From CAZTDD01 sp964612675 (lineage in GTDB: Bacteria > Hinthialibacterota > Hinthialibacteria > Hinthialibacterales > JAKPRU01), in the NCBI GenBank assembly GCA_964612675.1, contig CAZTDD010000087.1, positions 1-29,521 on the forward strand: 29,521 nt of DNA, in the 5' to 3' direction. Below the pieces are notes generated by a model. It had not been told where the DNA came from. It saw only the letters and a program-made list of their open reading frames with translations, and made no database searches. Positions within the stretch are counted from its first letter, which is position 1. Each line of letters begins with the position of its first letter. Below, one piece after another: positions 17,192-24,351 of the stretch. The position numbers and the translations under genes were made by a program.

Positions 17192-18136
17192 GTGAAGAAA
17201 ATAGGTTGCCGTTCAATCCATATTGTTCCGTTGGCCGCTCTACTCGTTTGGGGGTGCGCCTCTCAACCAAAAGTCGAAAAACACTTCGTCGGCGATTCGC
17301 TTGAACTCGCCGAGCCGGTAGCCGTTCTGCCTTTTGTCTGGTCGGAAGAAGCGGAAAAGGAAGATCGGGATCAGCTCCCCGAGCTGCCGAGTCTGGTTCA
17401 AGACGTTTTCCAGAATTCCTTCGCGTCCTTACCCTATGAAGACATGCCGGACGTGAAGAGAAGCCTGTCGGAAGCCGGTCTGCTCGAAGGGGAAACCTGG
17501 CGGACCACCGAGTACGGCGAACTGGCCCAACGAATCGGTGCGGGCACCCTCGTTCGTGGCGAAGTGACCAAGGGCGCTCTTGGGACCGGCGGTCTCGTCA
17601 GCAAGACCCAAGTAGCCTTCAAAGTCGCTTTTGTTGACGGACGTACCGGTGGGCTTTTGTGGCAAGGCACTACAGAATCAAGCCGTCGCGGCGGTGTTCT
17701 GTTCACCGCGGGGCAGGCCGTAGAGTTAGTCTCTGAACTGTCTTCGGATGATTCCAAGGCACAACAGGTTCTCCGCACAGTGACTGAAGACGCCGTTCGG
17801 AAACTCGTACTGTCCATACCGCCTCCCTCACACATGGAAGTTCACAAACCGTCGATTTTTGGTTGCTCGGTGGACACAGTCGCCCCTGACGGAGACAGCC
17901 CCAAGAGAATTGAAGTGAGCATTCAAGGTACACCGAATTGTCACGCTTCTTTCGATATCGGCTCCTTTCGGCGATTCGTTCCCTTGTGGGAAGTTGAAGC
18001 GGGTCGATACGAGGGCAACTATAGCCCACAGCCCGGCGACGAGGTGACGGACGCACCGATAACCGTTCGTTTGGAATCCCGTCTGGGAGTCATGACACAG
18101 AAAACTGTAGAAGGGACAGAGGTAACATTACCATGA
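17192..18136 (+). CDS. GNA1162/DUF799-like lipoprotein, paralogue 1
   Basis: 314 residues. The signal peptide begins KKIGCR, and a lipobox-like LVWGC gives acylated Cys22. The middle section AVLPFVW...AGLLEGETW...GELAQRIGAGTLVRGEV...FVDGRTGGLLWQG (about 43-160) follows the pattern of GNA1162/DUF799-type lipoproteins, which accompany CsgG-like outer-membrane proteins and are thought to resemble TolB/LpoB N-terminal domains. A C-terminal domain of about 95 residues has C-x-ASF-x-x-G...PL-x-E-x-EAG-x-Y-x-G-x-Y (250-277). The start is GTG 17192, set by a strong AAAGGAGG 6 nt upstream. The next gene overlaps by ATGA and is a diverged copy of this one. Confidence 0.7.
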   Translation: MKKIGCRSIHIVPLAALLVWGCASQPKVEKHFVGDSLELAEPVAVLPFVWSEEAEKEDRDQLPELPSLVQDVFQNSFASLPYEDMPDVKRSLSEAGLLEGETWRTTEYGELAQRIGAGTLVRGEVTKGALGTGGLVSKTQVAFKVAFVDGRTGGLLWQGTTESSRRGGVLFTAGQAVELVSELSSDDSKAQQVLRTVTEDAVRKLVLSIPPPSHMEVHKPSIFGCSVDTVAPDGDSPKRIEVSIQGTPNCHASFDIGSFRRFVPLWEVEAGRYEGNYSPQPGDEVTDAPITVRLESRLGVMTQKTVEGTEVTLP

Positions 18137-19047
18137 ATCGTTTCTTTCCTTTTCGAATATCCCTATTCATCGCCGTGCTATGCCTGGGCGTCGGAACCTT
18201 CTCGTGGGCGGACGCGGAGAGCAAAGTGGATGTCGAACCCACGTGGGATCAGGGAAAAACCATCCGCATCGCTCTCCTTCCGGTGGAATCCGGTAAGAAA
18301 CAACTGGAAGGCGTTGCGCATGTGCGCCGAGCCCTCTACGGAAGGCTGATGTCCATTCCAGAATTTCACATGGTGGAGCCGATGGCCGTGGACACGCTTC
18401 TGGAACGCGCCGGCCTGCTGCAAGGCGATGCCTGGAAGGACGCCTCTTCGGAGCAGCTGGGTGACATTCTCGCGGTGGATTATCTTCTGTATCCGGAGCT
18501 CGCTGAGTGGAGCCAGAAGTATCTGTTGCTCCAGGCAAACACAAATGTGGCGGTGAAGGCAAAAATCATCGAGGTCGATTCCGGCAAATTGGTGTACAAA
18601 GCGGAATCCAAGTGCTCGTACAAAAAAGGACTTACCGGGATACCCACAGGGACGGCAGCGCTCGCACTCGAGCCGATTCGAGGCATGAGCGATCGATACC
18701 TGTACGATTGTGCCTATGAAACCACATCAGCGCTTGTGAATTCGCTTCAACCGCCACGGGAAGCGGAAGAAGGCGAAGAGAGCGCGCAAGAATCCTATCC
18801 AACCGTAACCAACGCGCAAATGAGTTTCGAGGATCGTGTGCTCATCGTGGATGTTCAGGGGTCGCACGGCTGTACGGCTTCGTTTTTCGTCGGTCAACCG
18901 AATCGATTGTTTCCATTGTCGGAAATCGAGGCGGGGCACTATCGAGGACGATATATCATCCCGGAAGGAGCGGCGTTCGATCCCTCTCATCTCTCGATTC
19001 GGCTGGTCGCTTCCAGCGGCGAATCGGTGGTCGCTGAGGTTATGTAG
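18133..19047 (+). CDS. GNA1162/DUF799-like periplasmic protein, paralogue 2
   Basis: 304 residues. The signal peptide (basic start, hydrophobic core, SWA-DA cleavage site near residue 26) has no lipobox, so the protein should be soluble in the periplasm, unlike its neighbour. Shared landmarks with paralogue 1 include RIALLPVESG, ERAGLLQGDAW, EQLGDILAVDYLLYPELAEW, and a C-terminal GCTASFFVG...PLSEIEAGHYRGRY. ATG 18133 overlaps the upstream stop (ATGA), so the two are translationally coupled and may form a complex, one part lipid-anchored and one diffusible. The function is unknown; by analogy with DUF799 proteins a role in an outer-membrane secretion or cell-wall assembly complex is possible. 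Confidence 0.7.
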   Translation: MNRFFPFRISLFIAVLCLGVGTFSWADAESKVDVEPTWDQGKTIRIALLPVESGKKQLEGVAHVRRALYGRLMSIPEFHMVEPMAVDTLLERAGLLQGDAWKDASSEQLGDILAVDYLLYPELAEWSQKYLLLQANTNVAVKAKIIEVDSGKLVYKAESKCSYKKGLTGIPTGTAALALEPIRGMSDRYLYDCAYETTSALVNSLQPPREAEEGEESAQESYPTVTNAQMSFEDRVLIVDVQGSHGCTASFFVGQPNRLFPLSEIEAGHYRGRYIIPEGAAFDPSHLSIRLVASSGESVVAEVM

Positions 19048-19059
19048 TTTGCAGTACCG

Positions 19060-19079
19060 TGGATCAGCGACATGATCCA
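19060..19079. other. 7-bp dyad after the lipoprotein pair
   Basis: TGGATCA (19060-19066) and TGATCCA (19073-19079) are perfect inverted 7-mers with a 6-nt loop, 13 nt after the stop. There is no T-run, so it is at best a weak transcript end or an operator. Confidence 0.35.
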
Positions 19080-19163
19080 TATTCTGTACTCGTGTCAACT
19101 GCCGAAGAGCGTAACACACAACACGCTGAGTCAGAATCGCCGGTGCACTCATATCGGCTGTTG

Positions 19164-19192
19164 TTGACCCGCGCATCGGAATCGCATAGCAT
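19164..19192 (+). promoter_or_regulatory. Putative promoter of the antitoxin-like/fusion operon
   Basis: TTGACC (19164-19169) matches the -35 consensus at five positions, with a 17-nt spacer, then TAGCAT (19187-19192, four of six). Transcription would start about 12 nt before ATG 19211, just ahead of GGAG at 19201-19204. Confidence 0.4.
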
Positions 19193-19210
19193 CGATTGTT
19201 GGAGTAAACC

Positions 19211-19417
19211 ATGGATAAAACCCTTATCGAGAGTGTGTTGCAGCTCAGACCCGCGGAGCGTATGCGGCTGTTGAATGTTATCTACAATAGCCTTGAGCGG
19301 CCGGATGCCACGATCGATGAGATCTGGTACGATGAAGCTGAGCGGCGGCTAGCTGCGTACAGGGCGGGTAAGGTCCAAGGTATCCCGGTGAAGGATGTAC
19401 TTGGCGATCGGACATGA
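19211..19417 (+). CDS. Addiction-module antitoxin-like protein (TIGR02574 / PF09720 type)
   Basis: 68 residues. The pattern L-R-P-A-E-R...I-Y-N-S-L-E-R-P, then I-D-E-I-W-Y-D-E-A-E-R-R-L-A-A-Y-R-A-G, then I-P-V-K-D-V-L-G, is the hallmark of the short 'putative addiction module component' family. Members normally sit directly upstream of, and overlap, a RelE/ParE-family toxin, whose activity they neutralise. Here no such toxin follows. Instead the stop overlaps (ATGA) the start of a 714-residue ADP-ribosylglycohydrolase/RNase Z fusion. GGAG lies 6 nt before ATG. It may be an orphan antitoxin or a true partner of the fusion. Confidence 0.85.
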   Translation: MDKTLIESVLQLRPAERMRLLNVIYNSLERPDATIDEIWYDEAERRLAAYRAGKVQGIPVKDVLGDRT

Positions 19418-21558
19418 CCCTCTCCCAAAATCCTTCCACGTCTGTCGACAAATGGATCGGTTGTCTCGTGGGGCTCGCCATCGGCGATGCGCTCGGTACG
19501 CTTACGCGTGGCAGGTTGCGCACTCCTTCCACTCGGTCAATGCGGTTGATTCTGCAACCCAAAGGCCGAGTGGGGTTGTATATGATCGATACGCAGCGGG
19601 CGCTCCTTGTGGCGGATTCGCTCGCGGCGCGTGGACAGGCCGACCCGGATGACCTTTGCCAACGGTTTATCCAAATGGCCCACGGACCGGATCACCTCCC
19701 CATGGGTGGGTTTCGGGGCGCGGGACGCAATTTCCGCACATCGGTCAGCCGGCTGCAGACCGGCTGGTCGTGGAAAGAAACCGGCGCGGATTCAGCCGGT
19801 ATCGGGGCTGCCACACGGATGGCTCCCGTACCGCTCGCAATCAGGGATGAAGAGAATTTGCAGGAAGCCGTGGTTCGCCTGTCCCTGCCGACGCATCGGG
19901 ATCCGCGTGCAATTGCCGCCGCCGCTGCGCTCGCCCGCATCATTTACGACAACGTCCACACCGATCCAAATACGGAGATCGGCATCCAAAAACGTCTGAA
20001 ATCGGTTCGTCGATTTACCCGGCAGACAGAGGAGTATCTACACCGCGTCTATCCGGAAATACTCAGTCTCGACTACACCCCGTTGCTGCATCAGATGTCC
20101 TCCATGCTAAACGTCGTGGAAGAATGTCTTCCGTTGGAGCATGACGATGCTCTGGGCCGCATTGCACGTCGCGTTTCAGACATGTACGGCGAATCCGTGG
20201 GGCCCACTTCGGGATTATGCCTGGCCGGACTTTCGGCGGCGCTGTGGTTCGCGTGCGCGCATGAGTTCCGGTTTGGCGACGCCGTGGCGGCTGCGTGCGG
20301 TGCTGGTGGGAACAGCTCCGCGGTCGGCGCGATTGTCGGAGCGATCTGCGGCTCCATTCACCCGGAGTCGATACCGCAGGCGTGGCGCGACAGTCTCGTG
20401 AATGTCGACCAAATCACCATCCGTGCTCTCCGATTGGCAGGACAAGAATCGTTCCCCCATGTCACAAGAGATTTATACGAATCGGAACTGATATGGACGG
20501 AGCGATACAATCGCGACCGGAAAAGGACCAAGCCTTCCTTGCGTTCTCCCTCGATTACCACACAGCAGTCGGACGAGGTCTTCGGCGTACGGTTGGTATC
20601 GGGTCGCGTGGGGGATCCGTGTGTTTTCTTCTTCGATGGAAATCTCGATCTCTGTGGCCTGTTCGATGTAGGCAGAACGTTTTCTCTTCGGCCTGGAGAC
20701 GTACGTCGACTCGATCATCTTCTGATTACACACACGCACATCGATCATTTCATCGGATTCGACCACATTTTGCGCCATTCGCTGAACCGGCCCAATGTCT
20801 TCAATATTTTCGGTCCAGCCCAAATCACCGATCAAATCCAACACCGACTTCAAAGCTACATCTGGAATCTCCGCCGCTGGTTGAAACTCAACGTGCGCAT
20901 CCATGAAGTGGATCGCGACCGGATCATTGTAACGGAACTGTCAATGAAAGACGCGTTCTCGAAACGCAGGACGGTGGAGCAGCACTCACACAGCGGGATC
21001 GTTTTTGAAACGCAGAACTACCTCTTTCGAGCCGCCCTGCTCGAGCACGGGATGCCCTGTCTGGGATATGCGGTGGAAGAGCCGACACGAATCCACGTGA
21101 ACAAAGAGAGACTGGCGGCATCCGGCCTGCGGCCCGGTCCGTGGCTGAATGAACTGAAAGAAGCGTTGCGGACTGAAACGCTCGATGAATGCGAACTCGA
21201 CATTTTCGGAGAAAAACGCCCCGCCTCGGATCTCGCTGAATTGTTGGTTTCCTCAAAAGGCCGAAAAGTCGCCTACGTTGTCGACACGGCATTTACCGAT
21301 CAAACGCGTGAAAAAATCGCGGAACTGGCGCACGGTGCGGATCTCTTCATTTGCGAAGCCTCGTTTTCACAGCAGTTGGATCTCGATCAGGCCAAGAGGA
21401 AATCGCACTTAACCGCCCATCAAGCAGGAATTCTTGCTCGGGAAGCGGCTGTCAAGAGGCTTCACATCTTCCATTTCTCACGCCGGTATCAAATCAATCC
21501 GGAGATTCTCATCCGCGAGGCCAAGCAAGCCGCCGATGGAATCTGGGTGACCTACTGA
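19414..21558 (+). CDS. Fusion protein: degenerate ADP-ribosylglycohydrolase domain + RNase Z-like metallo-beta-lactamase domain
   Basis: 714 residues with two domains. Residues 13-345 follow the ADP-ribosylglycohydrolase (DraG/ARH) pattern: GCLVGLAIGDALG, SAGIGAATRMAPVPLA (127-142), LPTHRDPRAIAAAAALA (158-174), SSAVGAIVGAICGS. The family's metal-binding motifs are altered: TDDT is MIDT (57-60), GNGA is GIGA (129-132), and DTDT is NSSA (300-303). Residues 390-714 are RNase Z-like: HTHIDH (440-445), His545 in LEHGMPCLGYAVEE, the exosite-like GLRPGPWLNELK (571-582), Asp624, Glu648, His665 in SHLTAHQA and His687 in HFSRRY. All expected zinc ligands are present, so a phosphodiesterase, possibly tRNA-directed, is likely. 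The start overlaps the antitoxin-like gene. The two halves are joined in one frame without a stop. Confidence 0.85.
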   Translation: MTLSQNPSTSVDKWIGCLVGLAIGDALGTLTRGRLRTPSTRSMRLILQPKGRVGLYMIDTQRALLVADSLAARGQADPDDLCQRFIQMAHGPDHLPMGGFRGAGRNFRTSVSRLQTGWSWKETGADSAGIGAATRMAPVPLAIRDEENLQEAVVRLSLPTHRDPRAIAAAAALARIIYDNVHTDPNTEIGIQKRLKSVRRFTRQTEEYLHRVYPEILSLDYTPLLHQMSSMLNVVEECLPLEHDDALGRIARRVSDMYGESVGPTSGLCLAGLSAALWFACAHEFRFGDAVAAACGAGGNSSAVGAIVGAICGSIHPESIPQAWRDSLVNVDQITIRALRLAGQESFPHVTRDLYESELIWTERYNRDRKRTKPSLRSPSITTQQSDEVFGVRLVSGRVGDPCVFFFDGNLDLCGLFDVGRTFSLRPGDVRRLDHLLITHTHIDHFIGFDHILRHSLNRPNVFNIFGPAQITDQIQHRLQSYIWNLRRWLKLNVRIHEVDRDRIIVTELSMKDAFSKRRTVEQHSHSGIVFETQNYLFRAALLEHGMPCLGYAVEEPTRIHVNKERLAASGLRPGPWLNELKEALRTETLDECELDIFGEKRPASDLAELLVSSKGRKVAYVVDTAFTDQTREKIAELAHGADLFICEASFSQQLDLDQAKRKSHLTAHQAGILAREAAVKRLHIFHFSRRYQINPEILIREAKQAADGIWVTY

Positions 21559-21562
21559 ATCG

Positions 21563-21835
21563 TTATGAAGGCAACGGGCGAAATCGCCTGTAAATCTCAT
21601 CATCGTTTCGTTTTCCAACGAGAGTGATATAAACCGTCGACTCATCGAAGTGATAGATAATCCGGAACTCGCCGATGTCCGTGCGCCGGAACGGAGCCCG
21701 GCTCAGGTTGAGCGAATCCGAAGGTTCGGGGTTGTCAAGTAGGGAAAGTATCTTCCTGATGATCTGACGAAATTGCTTCGCGGGAAGTTCGTCGATGAAT
21801 TTGTATGCTCTGCGACTCAGATCAAGCTTCCTCAT
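21563..21835 (-). CDS. RelE/ParE-family toxin
   Basis: 90 residues. LDLSRRAYKFIDELPAKQFRQI, LSRAPFRRTDIGEFRIIYHFD and VYITLVGKRNDDEIYRRF give the usual alpha-alpha-beta-beta-beta ParE/RelE fold order. The conserved GEFRIIY strand and the KRNDDEIYR end are typical of mRNA interferases of the RelE branch, although ParE gyrase poisons look similar. ATG 21835 overlaps the antitoxin gene by 14 nt. Its stop is 4 nt from the stop of the convergent fusion gene. Confidence 0.9.
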   Translation of the reverse strand: MRKLDLSRRAYKFIDELPAKQFRQIIRKILSLLDNPEPSDSLNLSRAPFRRTDIGEFRIIYHFDESTVYITLVGKRNDDEIYRRFRPLPS

Positions 21836-22076
21836 TCGTCTTTCTTTCGACCAACTTCATCGCTTTGTCTGAACCAACGTACCCTTCTTGGTGGGCCTCA
21901 ATAGCCTTCATGGACCAATAGGCATCCTCAAGCGAAGACAGCCGCTCAAACTCCTCGATCGAAAGAAGAACAGCAACCGGTCTGCTTGTTTTCGTAACCG
22001 TCACAGGTTCAGTGCGGGAGATGTCCAGAAACTCGCCGAAACGGCTTTTCACTTCGGTCGCTTTCGCAGTCTTCAT
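21822..22076 (-). CDS. Phd/YefM-family antitoxin
   Basis: 84 residues. The N-terminal half KATEVKSRFGEFLDIS...PVTVTKTSRPVAVLLSIEEFERL is the Phd/YefM DNA-binding and dimerisation fold. The C-terminal half (about 50-84) is charged and probably unstructured until it wraps the toxin. It should neutralise the RelE/ParE toxin encoded just downstream and repress their shared promoter. The tail overlaps the toxin start, giving translational coupling. Confidence 0.9.
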   Translation of the reverse strand: MKTAKATEVKSRFGEFLDISRTEPVTVTKTSRPVAVLLSIEEFERLSSLEDAYWSMKAIEAHQEGYVGSDKAMKLVERKTNEEA

Positions 22077-22105
22077 GGTATCACCTGGAGATGGACGTTT
22101 TAGCT

Positions 22106-22134
22106 ATTTTAGGCGGAAGGTATGTCGGCTTCAA
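22106..22134 (-). promoter_or_regulatory. Promoter of the Phd/ParE operon
   Basis: On the minus strand TTGAAG (22129-22134), a 17-nt spacer, then TAAAAT (22106-22111, five of six). The -10 region runs into the small palindrome TAGCTA (22101-22106), a plausible part of the autoregulatory operator. Confidence 0.55.
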
Positions 22135-22159
22135 GTAAGAAACTAGACCTTGCGAAAAG

Positions 22160-22948
22160 TCACCAAATCAGACGTTCGGATCGTGGCTTTTTGGCGGGAA
22201 TTTCGACTTGCTTGACCAGGCGGACTTGACCGAAACCGGAGGGTTTGTGGAAGACCTGCAAATTACACCAATCGAAATATAAATACTCATCCATATCGGC
22301 ATCGAAGTCGTTTACACAGAAATCCATTCCAAACGTTCGATCCTCTTCAATCGTTCGAAGCCCCAGGTCGGTCCACGGGACCGCGATTTCGACGTCATAG
22401 CCCTCGTCGGGAATGTCATCGTTCAACGTGCCGTGAATCACGGTTTTCGAGACGGCATTCCCGTTCCACGAGGTGTCGATCTCGCCCGCCCGGGTTCCAC
22501 GGTCGTCGAGAATCGCATCCCGAAGGTTGACGTGCCAGCAATAATCGTCCGGCATCCATCGTTCACTGCGGTCGGACCGCGTATCGATTAAAAACTCCAC
22601 GCAATCGTCCGGAAAGGCATTGTCATGGCCGGTGTGCGTGCCGCGCAAGTACGAGTCTCTCACCGAGAAGGCGACATACAGATACTGTTCGTCCCACATC
22701 GCCCAGGCCCGTGCGGAATTCCGCTCCGGTGGTGGTATGTCATCAACAAAGTAGATGGATTCATCCGGCTCCCATTCGTCGAGGATCCCATCGATAGTGA
22801 CGCCGTTTTCCGCATAGGGGATTTCATAGGCACACGGCCAATCTTCCTGAGTGAGAAAGCGAGAGTAATCCCTTGTTTGACACGAGCCCATTCCCACTAG
22901 CAGGAAACAGCCTAATACGAAAATGACGATGGGTTGTCTGCGAATCAT
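22160..22948 (-). CDS. CBM9-like lipoprotein
   Basis: 262 residues. ATG 22948 gives a basic RR start, a hydrophobic core and Cys23 in VGMGSC as the likely lipidation site; the longer frame from 23041 would bury this signal. The mature part carries the features of family-9 carbohydrate-binding-like domains: VTIDGILDEWEPDESIYF, AWAMWDEQYLYVAFSVRD, DDCVEFLIDTR, YDVEIAVPWTDLGL, FGMDFCVNDFD. These domains often bind sugar chain ends or act as substrate-capture modules on the cell surface. No catalytic domain is attached. It lies downstream of cheV by about 100 nt on the same strand. Confidence 0.8.
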   Translation of the reverse strand: MIRRQPIVIFVLGCFLLVGMGSCQTRDYSRFLTQEDWPCAYEIPYAENGVTIDGILDEWEPDESIYFVDDIPPPERNSARAWAMWDEQYLYVAFSVRDSYLRGTHTGHDNAFPDDCVEFLIDTRSDRSERWMPDDYCWHVNLRDAILDDRGTRAGEIDTSWNGNAVSKTVIHGTLNDDIPDEGYDVEIAVPWTDLGLRTIEEDRTFGMDFCVNDFDADMDEYLYFDWCNLQVFHKPSGFGQVRLVKQVEIPAKKPRSERLIW

Positions 22949-23051
22949 GTCGCCAGCCGATGAAGTTATAATTGTCGAACCTGTGGCGGCTCGGGACGCA
23001 GATACTCTAGCGCATCGACTCTTATTTCGATACCCAAGCACCGTGGGATTC

Positions 23052-23984
23052 TCATGCTTCTGCAGCCACCTGAGAGAGAATCAACCGGTCGATTTCACCC
23101 ACGAGCATTGCGATCTCGGGCTTTGTGATTTGGGCGTCAGCGCCTACACTCTCCCCCTTGTTTCGGTTTTCGCTGCTGATAATCGATGAGAAAATGATAA
23201 CCGGCAGGACTTTCAGGACCGGATCGCTCTTCACCAATTTCGTCAATCGCAGTCCATCCATCTGCGGCATTTCGATATCGGTGATCAAAACGTTGACCTG
23301 GTCGAACAATGTTCCGCCCGGTTCAACGGCTTGCTTTGCCCGCTCCAGGTACTCCACTGCTTCCTCACCGTTGTTACAGCACAGCAGCTCACCATACCCG
23401 GCACCCTGCAGTGTGTTGGTCAACAATCCACGCATTACCTGCGAGTCTTCCGCAATAAGTATCTTGCAGCTGGACCGATCCAAATCGACACCGCCTTCGA
23501 TTGTGGGGGAAGTGAGTTTATCGCTGGGGGAGATCTCAAAGACCACTTTCTCGAAGTCCAACATCAAAACCAACTGGTCATTGATTCGGGCGACTCCGGT
23601 GAGATACTTGCTTTCTCCCGAGTGCTCCGGTGGCGGTTCGATATTGTTCCAGGACACGCGATGGATACGGTCAACGTGATCCACCCAGAAACCAAACCAG
23701 ACCTGGTTGAATTCCGTTACAATAACCCGATCGCTCTCCTGCGCTTCCCGCTCAGGCGCGCCGAGCCAAAGCCGTACGTTGACTGCCGGAATCACCGAAC
23801 CCCGTAAGTCGAACACTCCCAGAACATAGGGATGCCTGCTTGGTGGCGAAACCAAATGCGGCGGCCGGATTACCTCACGGACCTTCGCGACATTGATTCC
23901 GTACCACTCTTCATTCACCTGAAACACCAGGATCTCCAGCTCGTTGGTCCCTGCCTCCATCAAAATTTCGCTTCGTGTGTCCAT
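23052..23984 (-). CDS. cheV: CheV-type chemotaxis coupling protein (CheW-receiver)
   Basis: 310 residues. The CheW domain spans about 15-155 (LVFQVNEEWYGINVAKVREVI; VLGVFDLRGSVIPAVNV). The receiver domain spans about 172-305 with acidic pocket Glu179/Asp180, phosphoacceptor Asp236 in LITDIEMPQMDG, Ser266/Ser267 and Lys288 in ITKPE. CheV couples chemoreceptors to CheA and is adjusted by phosphorylation. ATG 23984 has GAGGA 7 nt upstream. No other chemotaxis gene is in the window, so its partners must be elsewhere. Confidence 0.95.
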   Translation of the reverse strand: MDTRSEILMEAGTNELEILVFQVNEEWYGINVAKVREVIRPPHLVSPPSRHPYVLGVFDLRGSVIPAVNVRLWLGAPEREAQESDRVIVTEFNQVWFGFWVDHVDRIHRVSWNNIEPPPEHSGESKYLTGVARINDQLVLMLDFEKVVFEISPSDKLTSPTIEGGVDLDRSSCKILIAEDSQVMRGLLTNTLQGAGYGELLCCNNGEEAVEYLERAKQAVEPGGTLFDQVNVLITDIEMPQMDGLRLTKLVKSDPVLKVLPVIIFSSIISSENRNKGESVGADAQITKPEIAMLVGEIDRLILSQVAAEA

Positions 23985-24028
23985 CCATTCGTCCTCACGT
24001 ATTCAAGAATCCCCATCCTCCAAACGAG

Positions 24029-24057
24029 AGTATCCCAACCGGGTGGGGTCAGTTCAA
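24029..24057 (-). promoter_or_regulatory. Putative promoter of cheV
   Basis: On the minus strand TTGAAC (24052-24057), a 17-nt spacer, then GATACT (24029-24034), each with four consensus matches. It is 45 nt before the cheV ATG. Confidence 0.35.
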
Positions 24058-24129
24058 TTCATCTCCCCATTTTCTTCGGAGATTGTCCCGTGTAGCGCTT
24101 CTCGTGCAGTGTTCTGGCCTGTATGGAAC

Positions 24130-24181
24130 ATATTCCCACGTCGTGTGACTGTCATATATTCGCACGTCGTGTGACTGTCAT
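24130..24181. repeat. 26-bp tandem duplication
   Basis: 24130-24155 and 24156-24181 are two copies of a 26-bp unit differing at one base. The unit ends in TGACTGTCAT, which joins directly onto the GCGAGC-type repeat that follows. The 367 nt from cheV to the next gene hold only this, repeat C and the cheV promoter. Confidence 0.9.
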
Positions 24182-24240
24182 CGCGAGCCTTGGGCCGGCA
24201 TGGCCGGTGATTTGAGGAAGAAACCGCGGTCCCCGTTGCC

Positions 24241-24316
24241 GTCATGGCGAGCGAAGCGTGGCCATCTCGCTGTTATGACTCGGACGATGAGATTGCTTCG
24301 CTTCGCTCGCAATGAC
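24241..24316. repeat. Inverted repeat C (GCGAGCGAAGC type)
   Basis: 24241-24269 (GTCATGGCGAGCGAAGCG...) is an imperfect inverted copy of 24289-24316 (...CGCTTCGCTCGCAATGAC). A third partial half, TGTCATCGCGAGCC, lies at about 24176-24189. Elements beginning GTCATTGCGAGCGAAGC are recurrent interspersed repeats in many bacterial genomes. Confidence 0.85.
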
Positions 24317-24351
24317 GATAAGTTACGAGATATCTGCGACACTGCGCGGGA

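Noticed and set aside
24130..24181. CRISPR array
   Set aside because: Only two adjacent 26-bp copies with no spacer and no cas genes; it is a simple tandem duplication.
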